DNA from: Verrucomicrobiales bacterium
GTDB lineage: Bacteria > Verrucomicrobiota > Verrucomicrobiia > Limisphaerales > UBA11320
NCBI GenBank assembly: GCA_016793885.1
Contig: JAEUHE010000145.1
Span: forward strand, 1 to 43,848
Direction of reading: 5' to 3'
Length of the DNA stretch: 43,848 nt
In this document: positions 1 to 8,355 of the stretch, in pieces
How positions within the stretch are numbered: position 1 is the stretch's first letter
Layout: each line of letters opens with the position of its first letter
The notes under the pieces: model-generated
Database searches by the model: none
What the model was told of the DNA's origin: nothing
What the model saw: the letters and a program-made list of their open reading frames with translations, nothing else
Translations under genes and position numbers: made by a program

Positions 1-489
1 ACAGGGTTCGCAACCCACGATGGGGTTGTGGATTCTATGGCGTTTTCCCCAGGGTAGCTCGTTCCTCCCAACCCTGGGCTTTGAGGCGCAATCCCGTTGG
101 GATAGGGAGGAAGCCCTCCGAACTTGTGGGTAATGCTTAGGTCGTGCCACCGCGGTCCATAGAGCTGCCCCATCTCAAGACAAGGAGGACAGGACACTGT
201 CCAGGTTCCCCAGCTCGGCACCAAATCAGCCGACACTGGCTGGGCAGATTATTTAGTTCTCAACCCGGTAAATTCCACAGCGCGACCCTTTTTGCTTCCC
301 ACCATCGCAACTCGTTGTCTCTGCTGTGCCTCAGAGTGGATCACTCCGCGCTGAGCGAGTCGTCTATTCCGCAGAATTCCGTCCCGCAACACGCGCAGCT
401 GTCTCAGAGAGAGACAATCGGAGTAGCAATGACGCGCTGAAAGGAGAGGTTCCAGATTTGGCATTGCTAGTGCTGAACGCCGTTCGCAT
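1..489. other. Noncoding region upstream of the pilus-like operon, with a palindromic repeat-like segment
   Basis: I see no convincing gene here. The first 110 bases are rich in short inverted repeats: GGGTT/AACCC at 4-16, and a perfect 8-bp pair CCCAGGGT (48-55) and ACCCTGGG (71-78). The style resembles the intergenic palindromic repeats common in Verrucomicrobia and Planctomycetes, but no second copy lies in this window. Small open frames on both strands between 140 and 730 have no recognisable protein character. The promoter for the downstream operon should lie in 300-489, but I cannot place a clear -35/-10 pair. Confidence 0.4.
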
Positions 490-1578
490 ATGGGTTTGCC
501 TCAGCCAACTCAACGTTCGAAACGCACCGACCAAATACTGGCCGTGGATCTGGGAGGATGCCAGACCAAAGCGCTCCACCTTCAGCGCAAGGGCCAGTCT
601 TGGACCTTGGTCAACCTCGTCACTCTGGATCCGCCTCCAGCGGAGAAAGCGAGAGCCGCCGAAACTCTCGGCGAACACTTCAAGGCCGTCCTCTCGGCCT
701 TGGGGAATCCCCGGGTCAAGCACCTGACAGTAGCCCTTGGCGTCGAGGAAGCCATCCTGAAGCAGATCGAATTGCCGATGATGGGGCTCGAAGATGTCCG
801 GCAGCTCCTGAAGATGAACTCCAAAACCTATCTTCAGCAGGAGCTCACGGACCACATCTTCGATTGCGTATACCTCCCCCCCAGGGCCAACGCGGCACTG
901 CCCTCCAGCGAGCCGGGAGCCAAGCCCACCTCCGCCGCTCAACAGAAATTTAAAGTCCTCGTCAGTGGGGCACCGCGTAAGGTGATCGAGGCGATCCAAG
1001 GCGGTGCCAAGATCGCCGGGCTCATCCCGGAAAGCATTGTTCCAAGTCTGATCGCCCCCGCAAACGCGTTCGAATGTGTCGAGCCAGACGCCTTCAACAA
1101 GGAAGTCGTGGGCTTGGTGGACATCGGGTTCAAGCACTCGACCATCGTCATTCTCGACGCCGGAGAGGTCGTCCTCAATCGAGTGGTCAGCCTCGGCGGT
1201 GAACGCCTCACCCTCGGGCTCGCAGAAGCCATGGGCATCTCCCCGAGCGAAGCCGAGGGCATCAAGATCGGAATGCCGACCGAGATCCAGCAAACCCTGG
1301 ACAGCGTGATCAACCCGCTGGGACGCGAACTAAGAGCGTCCCTTGACTTCTTCGAACATCAGCACGACCGCCCAATCACCCAGGTGTTCATCTCCGGAGG
1401 CTCCGCCAAAAATGACATCATCATTCAGGCCCTCCAAAACGAATTGATGGTCCCCTGCCGCAGCTGGAACCCCATCCGTTTTCTCCAGGTGGCGGTCCCC
1501 GAGGGAAAGACAGCCGAGGTCGAAGAAATGAGTCCGCAACTCTGTGTCGCCGTGGGGGCATCCGTCGCCTCCTTCTAA
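490..1578 (+). CDS. pilM: PilM-like actin-fold ATPase of a type IV pilus-like complex
   Basis: A 362-residue protein of the FtsA/PilM actin-like family, the cytoplasmic ATP-binding ring protein that docks to PilN at the inner membrane. Visible actin-fold elements are the phosphate-1 loop AVDLGGCQTKAL near residue 18, the phosphate-2 stretch GLVDIGFKHSTIVILD near 208 and the adenosine-site glycines ISGGSAKND near 303. There is no signal peptide or membrane segment, as expected. The length is close to that of classical PilM (about 350). It is first in a five-gene run with PilN 6 bases downstream. No Shine-Dalgarno is obvious before ATG 490. The family call is firm; whether it serves true pili or the pilus-like complex known in Akkermansia (Amuc_1098-1102) is inference. 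Confidence 0.88.
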   Translation: MGLPQPTQRSKRTDQILAVDLGGCQTKALHLQRKGQSWTLVNLVTLDPPPAEKARAAETLGEHFKAVLSALGNPRVKHLTVALGVEEAILKQIELPMMGLEDVRQLLKMNSKTYLQQELTDHIFDCVYLPPRANAALPSSEPGAKPTSAAQQKFKVLVSGAPRKVIEAIQGGAKIAGLIPESIVPSLIAPANAFECVEPDAFNKEVVGLVDIGFKHSTIVILDAGEVVLNRVVSLGGERLTLGLAEAMGISPSEAEGIKIGMPTEIQQTLDSVINPLGRELRASLDFFEHQHDRPITQVFISGGSAKNDIIIQALQNELMVPCRSWNPIRFLQVAVPEGKTAEVEEMSPQLCVAVGASVASF

Positions 1579-1584
1579 GAGCCT

Positions 1585-2289
1585 ATGCCGATCCGCCTCA
1601 ATCTACTCAACGAAGCGCACGCCGCCGAAGAAGCGCGCCGTCGCGATCCCGTAAAACGCGCGGTACTGGCTGGTGTCGTGGTGGTCTCCTGCGTCCTGGG
1701 CTGGAGCTCCATCCTCCAGCTGCGCGCAGTGAGGGCCAACTCCGAATTCTCAGACCTTCAATCTCAGTGGACCTCCATGGAGAAAGACTACAAGAAGGTC
1801 GTCGACAACCGCCGCGTCTCGTTGGAAATGGAGCAGAAACTGTCCGCGCTCCAATCGCTGACCACCAACCGCTTCCTGTGGGGCAATGTGCTGAACGAAC
1901 TGCAGTTCGTGCTCGCGGGAACGGAGGGCATCCACATCACCCGGCTGCGCGGCGAGCAGTCCTTTCAGCTCCAAGCCGAAGTGAAGGCGAAACCAGCCAA
2001 GGAGAAGGACAAGGAAGTGGCAGGTCGACCCGCGACTTCCACCGAACGAATCGTGGTGACAATTGACGCCAAGGACGGAAGCGCCCAGCCGGGCGACCAA
2101 GTTGCCAAACTGAAGGCGACTCTCGCCACGCCCATTGTTCCTGGAGCGAGCGCTCCAAGCACGACCAACCAAGTCGCTCTGCTCAACATCTCAGCACCCC
2201 AGTCCGACAAGGACAGCGCGGGAAACATTACCCCGCCCTATGTCACGTTTACGATCCAGTCCACCTACCCGGAGAGGACCCGCCAATAA
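1585..2289 (+). CDS. pilN: PilN-like inner-membrane pilus assembly protein
   Basis: A 234-residue bitopic protein. A short cytoplasmic N-terminus contains IRLNLLNEAH, matching the conserved PilN motif (I-N-L-L) that binds PilM. One membrane helix follows at about residues 26-47 (AVLAGVVVVSCVLGW), then a heptad-like coiled coil (about 48-95) and a ferredoxin-like periplasmic region. In the family PilN joins the PilM ring to the PilO/PilP scaffold. An insertion rich in Lys, Glu and Ala around 130-150 breaks the usual fold, and the C-terminal half is longer than in compact PilN proteins. Its stop codon overlaps the next start by one base (TAATG), implying coupled translation. Sequence similarity in this family is low, so the call rests on architecture and position. 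Confidence 0.78.
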   Translation: MPIRLNLLNEAHAAEEARRRDPVKRAVLAGVVVVSCVLGWSSILQLRAVRANSEFSDLQSQWTSMEKDYKKVVDNRRVSLEMEQKLSALQSLTTNRFLWGNVLNELQFVLAGTEGIHITRLRGEQSFQLQAEVKAKPAKEKDKEVAGRPATSTERIVVTIDAKDGSAQPGDQVAKLKATLATPIVPGASAPSTTNQVALLNISAPQSDKDSAGNITPPYVTFTIQSTYPERTRQ

Positions 2290-2888
2290 TGAGCATCAAG
2301 AAACTGAGCGCAGACAAGCGCAACAAGCTCATCATGGTGGCAGCAGCCACTGTGGTCATCGCCGTGGGCCTGTGGCTCACGCTGATCGACAGCCAGAACG
2401 CCACTATCGCCAAACTGGCGACGCGCAATGCCGAGGAAAAGCAAAAACTTGAAAACGCCCGCAAACTCCTCGCCGCCAAGGCGGAAATCGACCGCCGGCT
2501 GGAGAAGCTCTCAACGAAGTTGACCAGCATCGAGCAGGAGATGGTCAAAGGCGACATGTACGACTGGATCATCCAGACCGTCAAAACTTTCAAAGGCCCC
2601 TACCGCGAGCGGATTGATATCCCCAACTTCAGCCGCGAGGTGCTGGGCGAAATCCAGATGTTTCCCAAATTTCCCTATCGGTCCGCGCTCTACAACATCC
2701 GCGGCACCGCCTACTACCACGATCTCGGGCGCTTCTTGGCTGATTTTGAAAATCGGTTCCCCTTCATCCGGGTCCAAAACCTCGAGCTCGAACCCGCCTC
2801 GAACAGCAGCGCCACGGCAACGGAGGACGCCGAGAAGCTGGCATTCAAATTTGAGCTCGTGGCTCTCGTGAGCCCAACTCAACCGTAA
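2289..2888 (+). CDS. pilO: PilO-like inner-membrane pilus assembly protein
   Basis: A 199-residue protein with a basic N-terminus, one membrane helix at about residues 14-34 (IMVAAATVVIAVGLWLTLI), a coiled coil to about residue 85 and a small periplasmic alpha/beta domain. This is the PilO/GspM plan. The domain contains the aromatic-rich stretch FPKFPYRSALYNIRGTAYYH and LGRFLADFENRFPFIRVQ, which resembles the PilO core where a strand follows a helix (FLADFE). The position between PilN and a PilP-like gene is the canonical order. It may also be the counterpart of Akkermansia Amuc_1100, though I see no clear sequence match. Translation is probably coupled to pilN. Confidence 0.75.
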   Translation: MSIKKLSADKRNKLIMVAAATVVIAVGLWLTLIDSQNATIAKLATRNAEEKQKLENARKLLAAKAEIDRRLEKLSTKLTSIEQEMVKGDMYDWIIQTVKTFKGPYRERIDIPNFSREVLGEIQMFPKFPYRSALYNIRGTAYYHDLGRFLADFENRFPFIRVQNLELEPASNSSATATEDAEKLAFKFELVALVSPTQP

Positions 2889-2920
2889 ACGTGACGCGTC
2901 CAAACCACTTCACCTCACCT

Positions 2921-3433
2921 ATGTGCCGCCAGTGCTTTAGTGCCCTCCTCTGGAGCGTTTGCCTGATCTCGTTACGCCCGTCCCTCGAAGCTGCGGCAGC
3001 CCAGCCCCCCGCAACGCAGGCGACGAAGGGCGACAAGGACAAGGAGAAGCCAAAGTCGGCACCGGAGGATCTCAAGTTCGTCAGCTCCGTGTTTTTCGAC
3101 AACCACAACGACACGACTAAATTTGGCACCGACGTCTTCTTCCCCACCACCAAACGGTTCGTGAAGAAGGTTGAAAGCTCGAACCCAGCAGAGCCTGCCA
3201 GGCTAGAGACCCCGGCACTCTCCCAGTTCGTGCTGAAAGGGATCTCAGGAACAGGAAACCGTCGTCTGGCGGTGATCAACAACAGAACCGTAGGACAGGG
3301 AGAAATCCTGGAAATCAAACACAACGGTCAGTCCTACAAGGTCAAGTGCGAGCAAATCAAGGCCCGCTCCGTGATCCTGTCGATAGAAGGCTTTCCCGAG
3401 AAGAAGGAACTGCAACTCCGAGACGGTCTCTGA
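2921..3433 (+). CDS. PilP-like exported pilus-complex protein
   Basis: About 170 residues. ATG 2921 gives a sound export signal (MCRQCFSALLWSVCLISL, cut after the Ala run). A GTG at 2891, two bases after the pilO stop, would add ten polar residues ahead of it. A charged Lys/Glu/Asp linker follows, then a small beta-rich domain with FVLKGISGTGNRRLAVINN and GEILEIKHNGQSYKVKCEQI. This is the beta-sandwich pattern seen in PilP and GspC HR domains (FxLxGIxxxGxxxxAxIN). In the family PilP bridges the PilN/O scaffold to the secretin. The Cys residues in the signal do not form a good lipobox, so it may be periplasmic rather than a lipoprotein, unlike classical PilP. Confidence 0.68.
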   Translation: MCRQCFSALLWSVCLISLRPSLEAAAAQPPATQATKGDKDKEKPKSAPEDLKFVSSVFFDNHNDTTKFGTDVFFPTTKRFVKKVESSNPAEPARLETPALSQFVLKGISGTGNRRLAVINNRTVGQGEILEIKHNGQSYKVKCEQIKARSVILSIEGFPEKKELQLRDGL

Positions 3434-3473
3434 GCCACCGTTCCGGAGCGACTCACTCAACGAAAAAGGAATT

Positions 3474-5096
3474 ATGAAAAGGTCCGTACGTATCACACTG
3501 GTTGGTCTATTCGCGTCCACCTACATCTCGGTGGGCGCTGCCGATGAAAACAAACCGGCGGAGCCTCCAGCTCCACCCCCGGCGGCCGCGCCGGCCGACA
3601 GCGCACCCGCTGCCCCCGAGCAGGCGCAGGAGCAGCCCGTGGCGGCTCCAGAAGCCCCCGCCCAAGTCGAAACCCCAGCTAGCGCACCCGAGGCGACCAA
3701 GGAAGCCCCGGCCACTGCGCCTGGCGCTCCCACGGAGACCCCGGCCGGACCCGATGGCACCGAAGTGGTTCCCCTCATCGTCATCGATGACGTGCCCCTG
3801 ACGGACGCCATTCGCAACCTGGCGCGCCAGTCCGGACTCAATTTCCAATTTGATCCGCGAGTCACCGCCCCAACCGTCGGGCCCGATGGAAAGCCTCTCC
3901 CGCTTCCCAGTGTGTCGTTCCGATGGGAAAATGTGTCTGCCCACGACGCGCTCGTCGCGCTCCTGGATAACTACAATCTCGTGCTCCTGAAAGATCCCCA
4001 ATCACGGATCTCCAAGATCACCGTCAAGGATCCCAAGGCCGAGGAGCCGCTGGTTTCCCGTATCGTTCAGCTTAAGTATGCCGATCCGACAAACCTGGTC
4101 ACGCTGCTCAAACCCAATTTGACCGCCCGCAGCCAGGTTCTCTCCGACATCCGCACCGCGCAGCTCATTGTCAGCACGACGGCTCGGGAATGGGAGACGG
4201 TCAGCAACATCGTGACCAAGCTCGACACGCCGACCAAGCAGGTCTTGATCGAATCGCGCATGCTGGAAACCGCCAAGAATCCAACCTCGATCCGCGGGAT
4301 CGACTGGGCGAATACCTTTGAAGGACAAAAGTTCACCTTCGGTAACGCCGCGAACGGCAGGATTTCGGCAGACACAGCTCGCGCCTTCAATCCCAGCACC
4401 GCGTTCTTGAATGCGGACGGTGTGAATGCCGTTCTCTCCTGGCTCAACAAGGAGGCCGATACCGAGGTCGTCGCCACTCCCCGCGCGGTCACGATGGATA
4501 ACCAGATGGCGACCCTGCAGGTCACCAAGGCTTATCCCATCATCAAGGTCACCCCTGGCTCGGCAAACAGCCCGGCTGGCGCGGAAATCACCTACACAAA
4601 CATTGGTGTGATTCTCCAGGTAACCCCTCGCATCACGGCGAACAACTACATCTCCCTCAAGGTCATTCCTGAAGTCTCGAACATCGACTCGAAGGATAGC
4701 CAGGAAGCGAATGGAGACACCTTCACGGCCAACGTCTACGCGATCCGCCGCGCCGATACGCATGTCATGATCCCCAGCGGAAACACGCTGGTCATGGGCG
4801 GTCTGATCAGCGACACCGTATCGACCACGCTCTCCAAGGTGCCCCTGCTCGGCGACGCCCCAGGACTCGGCGGTCTCTTCCGTCACAAGAAGAACGTCCG
4901 GAACAAACAGAACCTGATCATCTTCATCACACCCACCGTCGTGGATGATGAATCCTTCGCCGCCAATGACCGCGGCATGAAGTTCCTCAAGACCAAATAT
5001 GAGGACACTCCCGACAAGCCTGACTCGATCTGGGACAGCGCTCACCCGGCCGATTGGACTAAGCCTCGTCGTAGCAACGACGGAGCCGCCAAGTAA
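3474..5096 (+). CDS. Secretin (PilQ/GspD family outer-membrane channel)
   Basis: A 540-residue secretin. ATG 3474 has a good Shine-Dalgarno (AAGGA, 3466-3470). Order of parts: signal peptide (about 1-23, ending VGA), a low-complexity Ala/Pro/Glu spacer (about 24-95), an STN/N0-like domain starting VPLIVIDDVPLTDAIRNLAR, a NolW-type N1 domain (KYADPTNLVTLLKPN), then the secretin barrel from about 255 to 480. The signature VPLLGDAPGLGGLFRHK followed by LIIFITPTVV marks the gate and C-terminal strands. The family forms a multimeric outer-membrane pore. It is shorter than most PilQ proteins and has no AMIN domains, as in Akkermansia-type pilus-like systems. No PilB, PilT or PilC and no major pilin gene lies nearby. 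Confidence 0.9.
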   Translation: MKRSVRITLVGLFASTYISVGAADENKPAEPPAPPPAAAPADSAPAAPEQAQEQPVAAPEAPAQVETPASAPEATKEAPATAPGAPTETPAGPDGTEVVPLIVIDDVPLTDAIRNLARQSGLNFQFDPRVTAPTVGPDGKPLPLPSVSFRWENVSAHDALVALLDNYNLVLLKDPQSRISKITVKDPKAEEPLVSRIVQLKYADPTNLVTLLKPNLTARSQVLSDIRTAQLIVSTTAREWETVSNIVTKLDTPTKQVLIESRMLETAKNPTSIRGIDWANTFEGQKFTFGNAANGRISADTARAFNPSTAFLNADGVNAVLSWLNKEADTEVVATPRAVTMDNQMATLQVTKAYPIIKVTPGSANSPAGAEITYTNIGVILQVTPRITANNYISLKVIPEVSNIDSKDSQEANGDTFTANVYAIRRADTHVMIPSGNTLVMGGLISDTVSTTLSKVPLLGDAPGLGGLFRHKKNVRNKQNLIIFITPTVVDDESFAANDRGMKFLKTKYEDTPDKPDSIWDSAHPADWTKPRRSNDGAAK

Positions 5097-5153
5097 TCGC
5101 AAGGATGCCTCGGCCCGACTCCTGCTATCCGTGTTCCGCAAAGGAAAAGTCGT

Positions 5154-5717
5154 ATGAAAAAGTTGTTATTCTCCCTGCCCCTCATCGCGCTGACAACTCT
5201 CGGGGCTCAAGCCCAAGGGTACCTGTTATTCGCGAATGTCACCCAAGATCTGAGCGTCGAGAAGCGGATCTCAGATCTTTACACCGGCGACTATCTCACC
5301 TCCGATTATCAAGCTCAGTTGTTTGTGGGTCCAAACGGATCCCTGGCCTCGGTGCTGGCGGCGGTGGACGTTCCGGTTCTGTTCCTGGATTCGCCGCCGG
5401 AGTCGCAAGGCGACTTCCTCGGAAATGAACTGGCGATCAACGGCTATAATCCAGGGGACACCATCACGTTGGAAGTCCGGGTCTGGCCCACGATCTATGC
5501 GACCTGGGAACAAGGCTATGCCGCAGCCCTGAACAATTCCAACATCCATGTCGGACGTTCAGGGGTCTTCAACCTGGTGCTCGGCAGCAACGGAGCCGGC
5601 ACTGAGATGGCTCCCAGCATGCCGCTGTTCGTGGTGGAGATCGTGCCGGAGCCTAGCAGCGTCGCTTTGGGAGCTCTCGGCCTCGCAACGATGTTCCTGC
5701 GACGCCGCAAGGCTTGA
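5154..5717 (+). CDS. PEP-CTERM sorting-domain secreted protein
   Basis: A 187-residue exported protein. The signal peptide is MKKLLFSLPLIALTTLGAQA with a cut before QGYLLF. The middle is a beta-rich region without recognised catalytic motifs. The C-terminus is a textbook PEP-CTERM tail: the motif VPEPSS, a hydrophobic helix (ALGALGLATMF) and a basic end (LRRRKA). The family is recognised and cleaved by an exosortase and then placed on or outside the cell surface, often with exopolysaccharide. No exosortase gene is present here. A Shine-Dalgarno-like AAGGAAAA sits before ATG 5154. It lies 57 bases after the secretin gene and may be a separate unit ended by the terminator at 5753. Confidence 0.85.
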   Translation: MKKLLFSLPLIALTTLGAQAQGYLLFANVTQDLSVEKRISDLYTGDYLTSDYQAQLFVGPNGSLASVLAAVDVPVLFLDSPPESQGDFLGNELAINGYNPGDTITLEVRVWPTIYATWEQGYAAALNNSNIHVGRSGVFNLVLGSNGAGTEMAPSMPLFVVEIVPEPSSVALGALGLATMFLRRRKA

Positions 5718-5752
5718 GAAGGGGCAAGTCGCCTCTCCATCAGCCCACAAAC

Positions 5753-5789
5753 ACACCCCGAGGTTGCCAACAACCCGGGGTGTTTTGCT
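5753..5789 (+). terminator. Rho-independent terminator after the PEP-CTERM gene
   Basis: ACACCCCG (5753-5760) and CGGGGTGT (5776-5783) form a perfect 8-bp stem followed by a short T-rich run (TTTGCTT). It sits 35 bases after the stop of the PEP-CTERM gene and just before the 3' end of the opposing dciA-like gene, so it separates two convergent units. Confidence 0.75.
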
Positions 5790-5796
5790 TATAACC

Positions 5797-6210
5797 TCAA
5801 GCCCCGATCCGAAAGCTAATTTTCTGAATGTTGTCCGCGCCGAAGGCGTTCTGCATGCGCTTGAGAATTTCCTGGCGGCGGTAACGCACGATTTCCGAAA
5901 GCCAGACATTGCTATCCACCCCCACAAACAAGGTCCCTTTGTGGAGATTGATCGGCTGCGCATGTGCGGCCACATTGGGGTCGACGGTGGCATTCCACAC
6001 CTTAACGACTTCAGCCTCGGCCTGGCGCTGCTCGATACGAATATCCTTGAGCACCCGGGGCATCAACTCGGCCAGTGAACGCGCGGTGACCCGCTGAGCT
6101 TTCTCAATCGGAGTCACGTTCAGCCCTCGCCATTGAGCGAGGACTTTCTCGCGAGAATTGACCCGCGGCCCTCCCTTGGCAGGAGCATATGAGAACGGCC
6201 GCCTGATCAT
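5797..6210 (-). CDS. DciA-like (DUF721) replicative helicase loader
   Basis: A 137-residue protein of the DUF721/DciA family, which helps load the replicative helicase DnaB in bacteria that lack DnaC. Conserved features are the C-terminal half with VVKVWNATVDPNVAAHAQP, then LHKGTLFVGVDSNVWLSEI and a final amphipathic helix-strand pair RRQEILKRMQNAFGADNIQKISFRI reading toward the end (given here as separate pieces of one domain). The basic N-terminus is typical. Its ATG overlaps the stop of the upstream glycosidase by 4 bases (6207-6210), so the two are probably translationally coupled. That pairing of a replication factor with a sugar enzyme is unexpected. The family call is from motif pattern and length. 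Confidence 0.72.
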   Translation of the reverse strand: MIRRPFSYAPAKGGPRVNSREKVLAQWRGLNVTPIEKAQRVTARSLAELMPRVLKDIRIEQRQAEAEVVKVWNATVDPNVAAHAQPINLHKGTLFVGVDSNVWLSEIVRYRRQEILKRMQNAFGADNIQKISFRIGA

Positions 6211-8291
6211 GGAGAATGGGGAGCCCCCTCGGAGGCATGCGCAATCGACTCGTCCAAGATGAGCACCCCGTGAGGCGGTAGATCGTAGTTTCCAGAGAAG
6301 GAGCGATCCGTCAGGAAATCATGCACGGGCTTGAAAAAGTTCAACCGCACCGGCGTGTTCTGATGGTTCAATAAGAAATAGATCCGCGTGCCGTCCTTCT
6401 CCCGGGCACTGACCTCAACCGACTCGGGAACCTTCAGCAAGGGATGCAGGTGGCACAGCTGACGAAGGTAGGAAACGAGATCGAGATAGAAGGGCTGGTG
6501 GCTGAGTGTCCCTAGGTAGATCGCCTGCCCGGATCCGAAGTGATTCAAGGTCATGGCAGGCGAACCCGCGTAGAAATCCTTGGCAAAGGTGGCCAGAATC
6601 TCGCAAGCCCCAGGTTTGATCACATCGCACCAAATTCGCCCAGGATGAAGATGCGTGGCCGTAAAGCCTCCCTTCATCACCAGGTGGTTTTCCTCGCCCT
6701 CGGGCAAAGGATCGAACTCCATCACTTCCAGACCGAACAGATCCGTCAGATCATGCGGGAAGCCGCTGTCCGGAGCCATATGATGCTCATCGACCAGCCC
6801 CGTGTTGCAGGTACCAACCAATGTCCCACCGTTCATCACATAGAGCTTGAGCAGATCTGCCTCTCCGCCAGCCAAAAGCTGAACGGAAGGGGCAATGACC
6901 ACTCGGTAAGCCGACAAATCCTCGGTCGCCCGCACAAAATCAACCGGAATGCTTCGGTCATGAAAGGCGTTGTAGAACAGCTGCACATGCTCGCGCTGCG
7001 AGAAATGGCGCGTGGGTTGTGGCACATGACGCATATTCCAATCATTCTCCGGGCTGATCACGATCGCCACATCGGCTTTGACCTTCGTTCCCTTGAGTAT
7101 GGGCGCCAGCTTCTCCAGCTCAGTACCGACCTGCTTAAACTCCTGATAAACGCGTCCATCCGCCCGCCCATCATGCGTTAAAATACCCCCATAGAATTTC
7201 TCCGAGCCAATCCGCGGTTGCCGCCAAAGGAAATACAACAGCCCATCGGCACCCCTGGAAATCCACTGGTAACTGAAGAGCCTCACCACCCCCGGGCGGA
7301 CGAGGGTGTTCACATCAGCCCAGTTCACATTCCCCGCCTTATGCTCCATGACCCAAAACCCGCTGTCCGCCGACCCCGGAGCCCTCACGCCCTGCTTCTT
7401 GAGAGAGCGCATCATGTCAATGTAACACGCGTTCTCAGCGGACCGAGTCTTGATGGTGGCGTCGCTGTCCACGGAAACGAAGTCTATGGCCTCCGCCATA
7501 TCGAAGTGATCAAAGTCCCGGGTCATAGCCCGTAGATTTTGAGTAACAGGAATCTGAGGAGTAACCTGACGGAGCACCTCCACCTGCATCCGCGCATAGG
7601 CCACGATGCTGTCAGAGCTGAATCGCAGCCAGTCCATCACCAATGCCGGGTTGTGAACGGTGGGGGCTCGCCGAGGCATCGGCACCTGCTCCCAGTCTTG
7701 CACCATCTGCGACCAAAACCGATTCCCATGCATCTCGTTGAGCCGATCGATGGTCTCGTACTTCAGCCTCAACCACTGGATCCAATCATGCCGGGTTTCC
7801 TCGTTGAAGGAGAATTCCGTTCCGTGGCCACCTAGCCCGTTATCGACCTGCCAGGCGATCAGCTGAGAATGATGACCCAGCGCCTTGGCCAACTCCCGAA
7901 CGATACGCTGAGAACGATCCCGAAAAATGTCACTGTTCAGGCAAACGGCCCTACGCGTGCCCTCATGCAACCGCAGACCGCTGCTGTCGATCGGCAAAAT
8001 CTGTGGATAGTTGCGGGCCATCCACAGCGGCGGCGCCGCGGTGGGGGTGCCCAACACCACCTTGATCCCCGCCTCGCCCAGGATGTCCATCATGCGATGC
8101 ATCCAGGCAAAATCAAATTTACCTTCCTCCGGCTCGTAGAGCCCCCAGGCAAACTCGCCCATCCGGACGACATTCACGCCAGCCTCGAGCATCATCGCCA
8201 CATCTTGATGCCAACGAGACTCAGGATGCTCGGAAGTACCCGCATGGGGATAGACCCAATGCTCGGGATAGTAATCGACGCCGAAGTACAT
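6207..8291 (-). CDS. Glycoside hydrolase family 42 (beta-galactosidase-like), acid/base Glu replaced
   Basis: A 694-residue protein with the three-part GH42 plan: N-terminal TIM barrel (about 1-385), a trimerisation/glutamine-amidotransferase-like domain (about 395-610) and a small C-terminal beta domain. Typical GH42 stretches are FGVDYYPEHW at the start, GTPTAAPPLWMARNYPQILP near 81-100, a long helix with LNEMHGNRFWSQ near 185-195, and the nucleophile context GFWVMEHKAGNVNW with Glu316. The acid/base site, normally WQxDNE, reads WQVDNG with Gly152 (codon GGG at 7836-7838 on the other strand). Glu159 and Glu164 follow a few residues later. No signal peptide, so cytoplasmic. It could be a subfamily with altered chemistry or a non-hydrolytic protein. 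It lies between a DUF1015 gene and dciA. Confidence 0.9.
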   Translation of the reverse strand: MYFGVDYYPEHWVYPHAGTSEHPESRWHQDVAMMLEAGVNVVRMGEFAWGLYEPEEGKFDFAWMHRMMDILGEAGIKVVLGTPTAAPPLWMARNYPQILPIDSSGLRLHEGTRRAVCLNSDIFRDRSQRIVRELAKALGHHSQLIAWQVDNGLGGHGTEFSFNEETRHDWIQWLRLKYETIDRLNEMHGNRFWSQMVQDWEQVPMPRRAPTVHNPALVMDWLRFSSDSIVAYARMQVEVLRQVTPQIPVTQNLRAMTRDFDHFDMAEAIDFVSVDSDATIKTRSAENACYIDMMRSLKKQGVRAPGSADSGFWVMEHKAGNVNWADVNTLVRPGVVRLFSYQWISRGADGLLYFLWRQPRIGSEKFYGGILTHDGRADGRVYQEFKQVGTELEKLAPILKGTKVKADVAIVISPENDWNMRHVPQPTRHFSQREHVQLFYNAFHDRSIPVDFVRATEDLSAYRVVIAPSVQLLAGGEADLLKLYVMNGGTLVGTCNTGLVDEHHMAPDSGFPHDLTDLFGLEVMEFDPLPEGEENHLVMKGGFTATHLHPGRIWCDVIKPGACEILATFAKDFYAGSPAMTLNHFGSGQAIYLGTLSHQPFYLDLVSYLRQLCHLHPLLKVPESVEVSAREKDGTRIYFLLNHQNTPVRLNFFKPVHDFLTDRSFSGNYDLPPHGVLILDESIAHASEGAPHSP

Positions 8292-8355
8292 AGGCCCTTT
8301 CAGTTGAGTGTTGGACGCACCCTACGCCAAAGGCTGGCTCACGCAACCTGAAAGC

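Noticed and set aside
144..727. Short + strand frames upstream of pilM
   Set aside because: Arg/Ser/Pro-rich translations with no start signal, overlapping each other in different frames.
4002..5141. 379-codon - strand frame opposite the secretin gene
   Set aside because: The + strand has clear secretin signatures in the same region; the antisense frame is Arg/Gly/Asp rich without domains.
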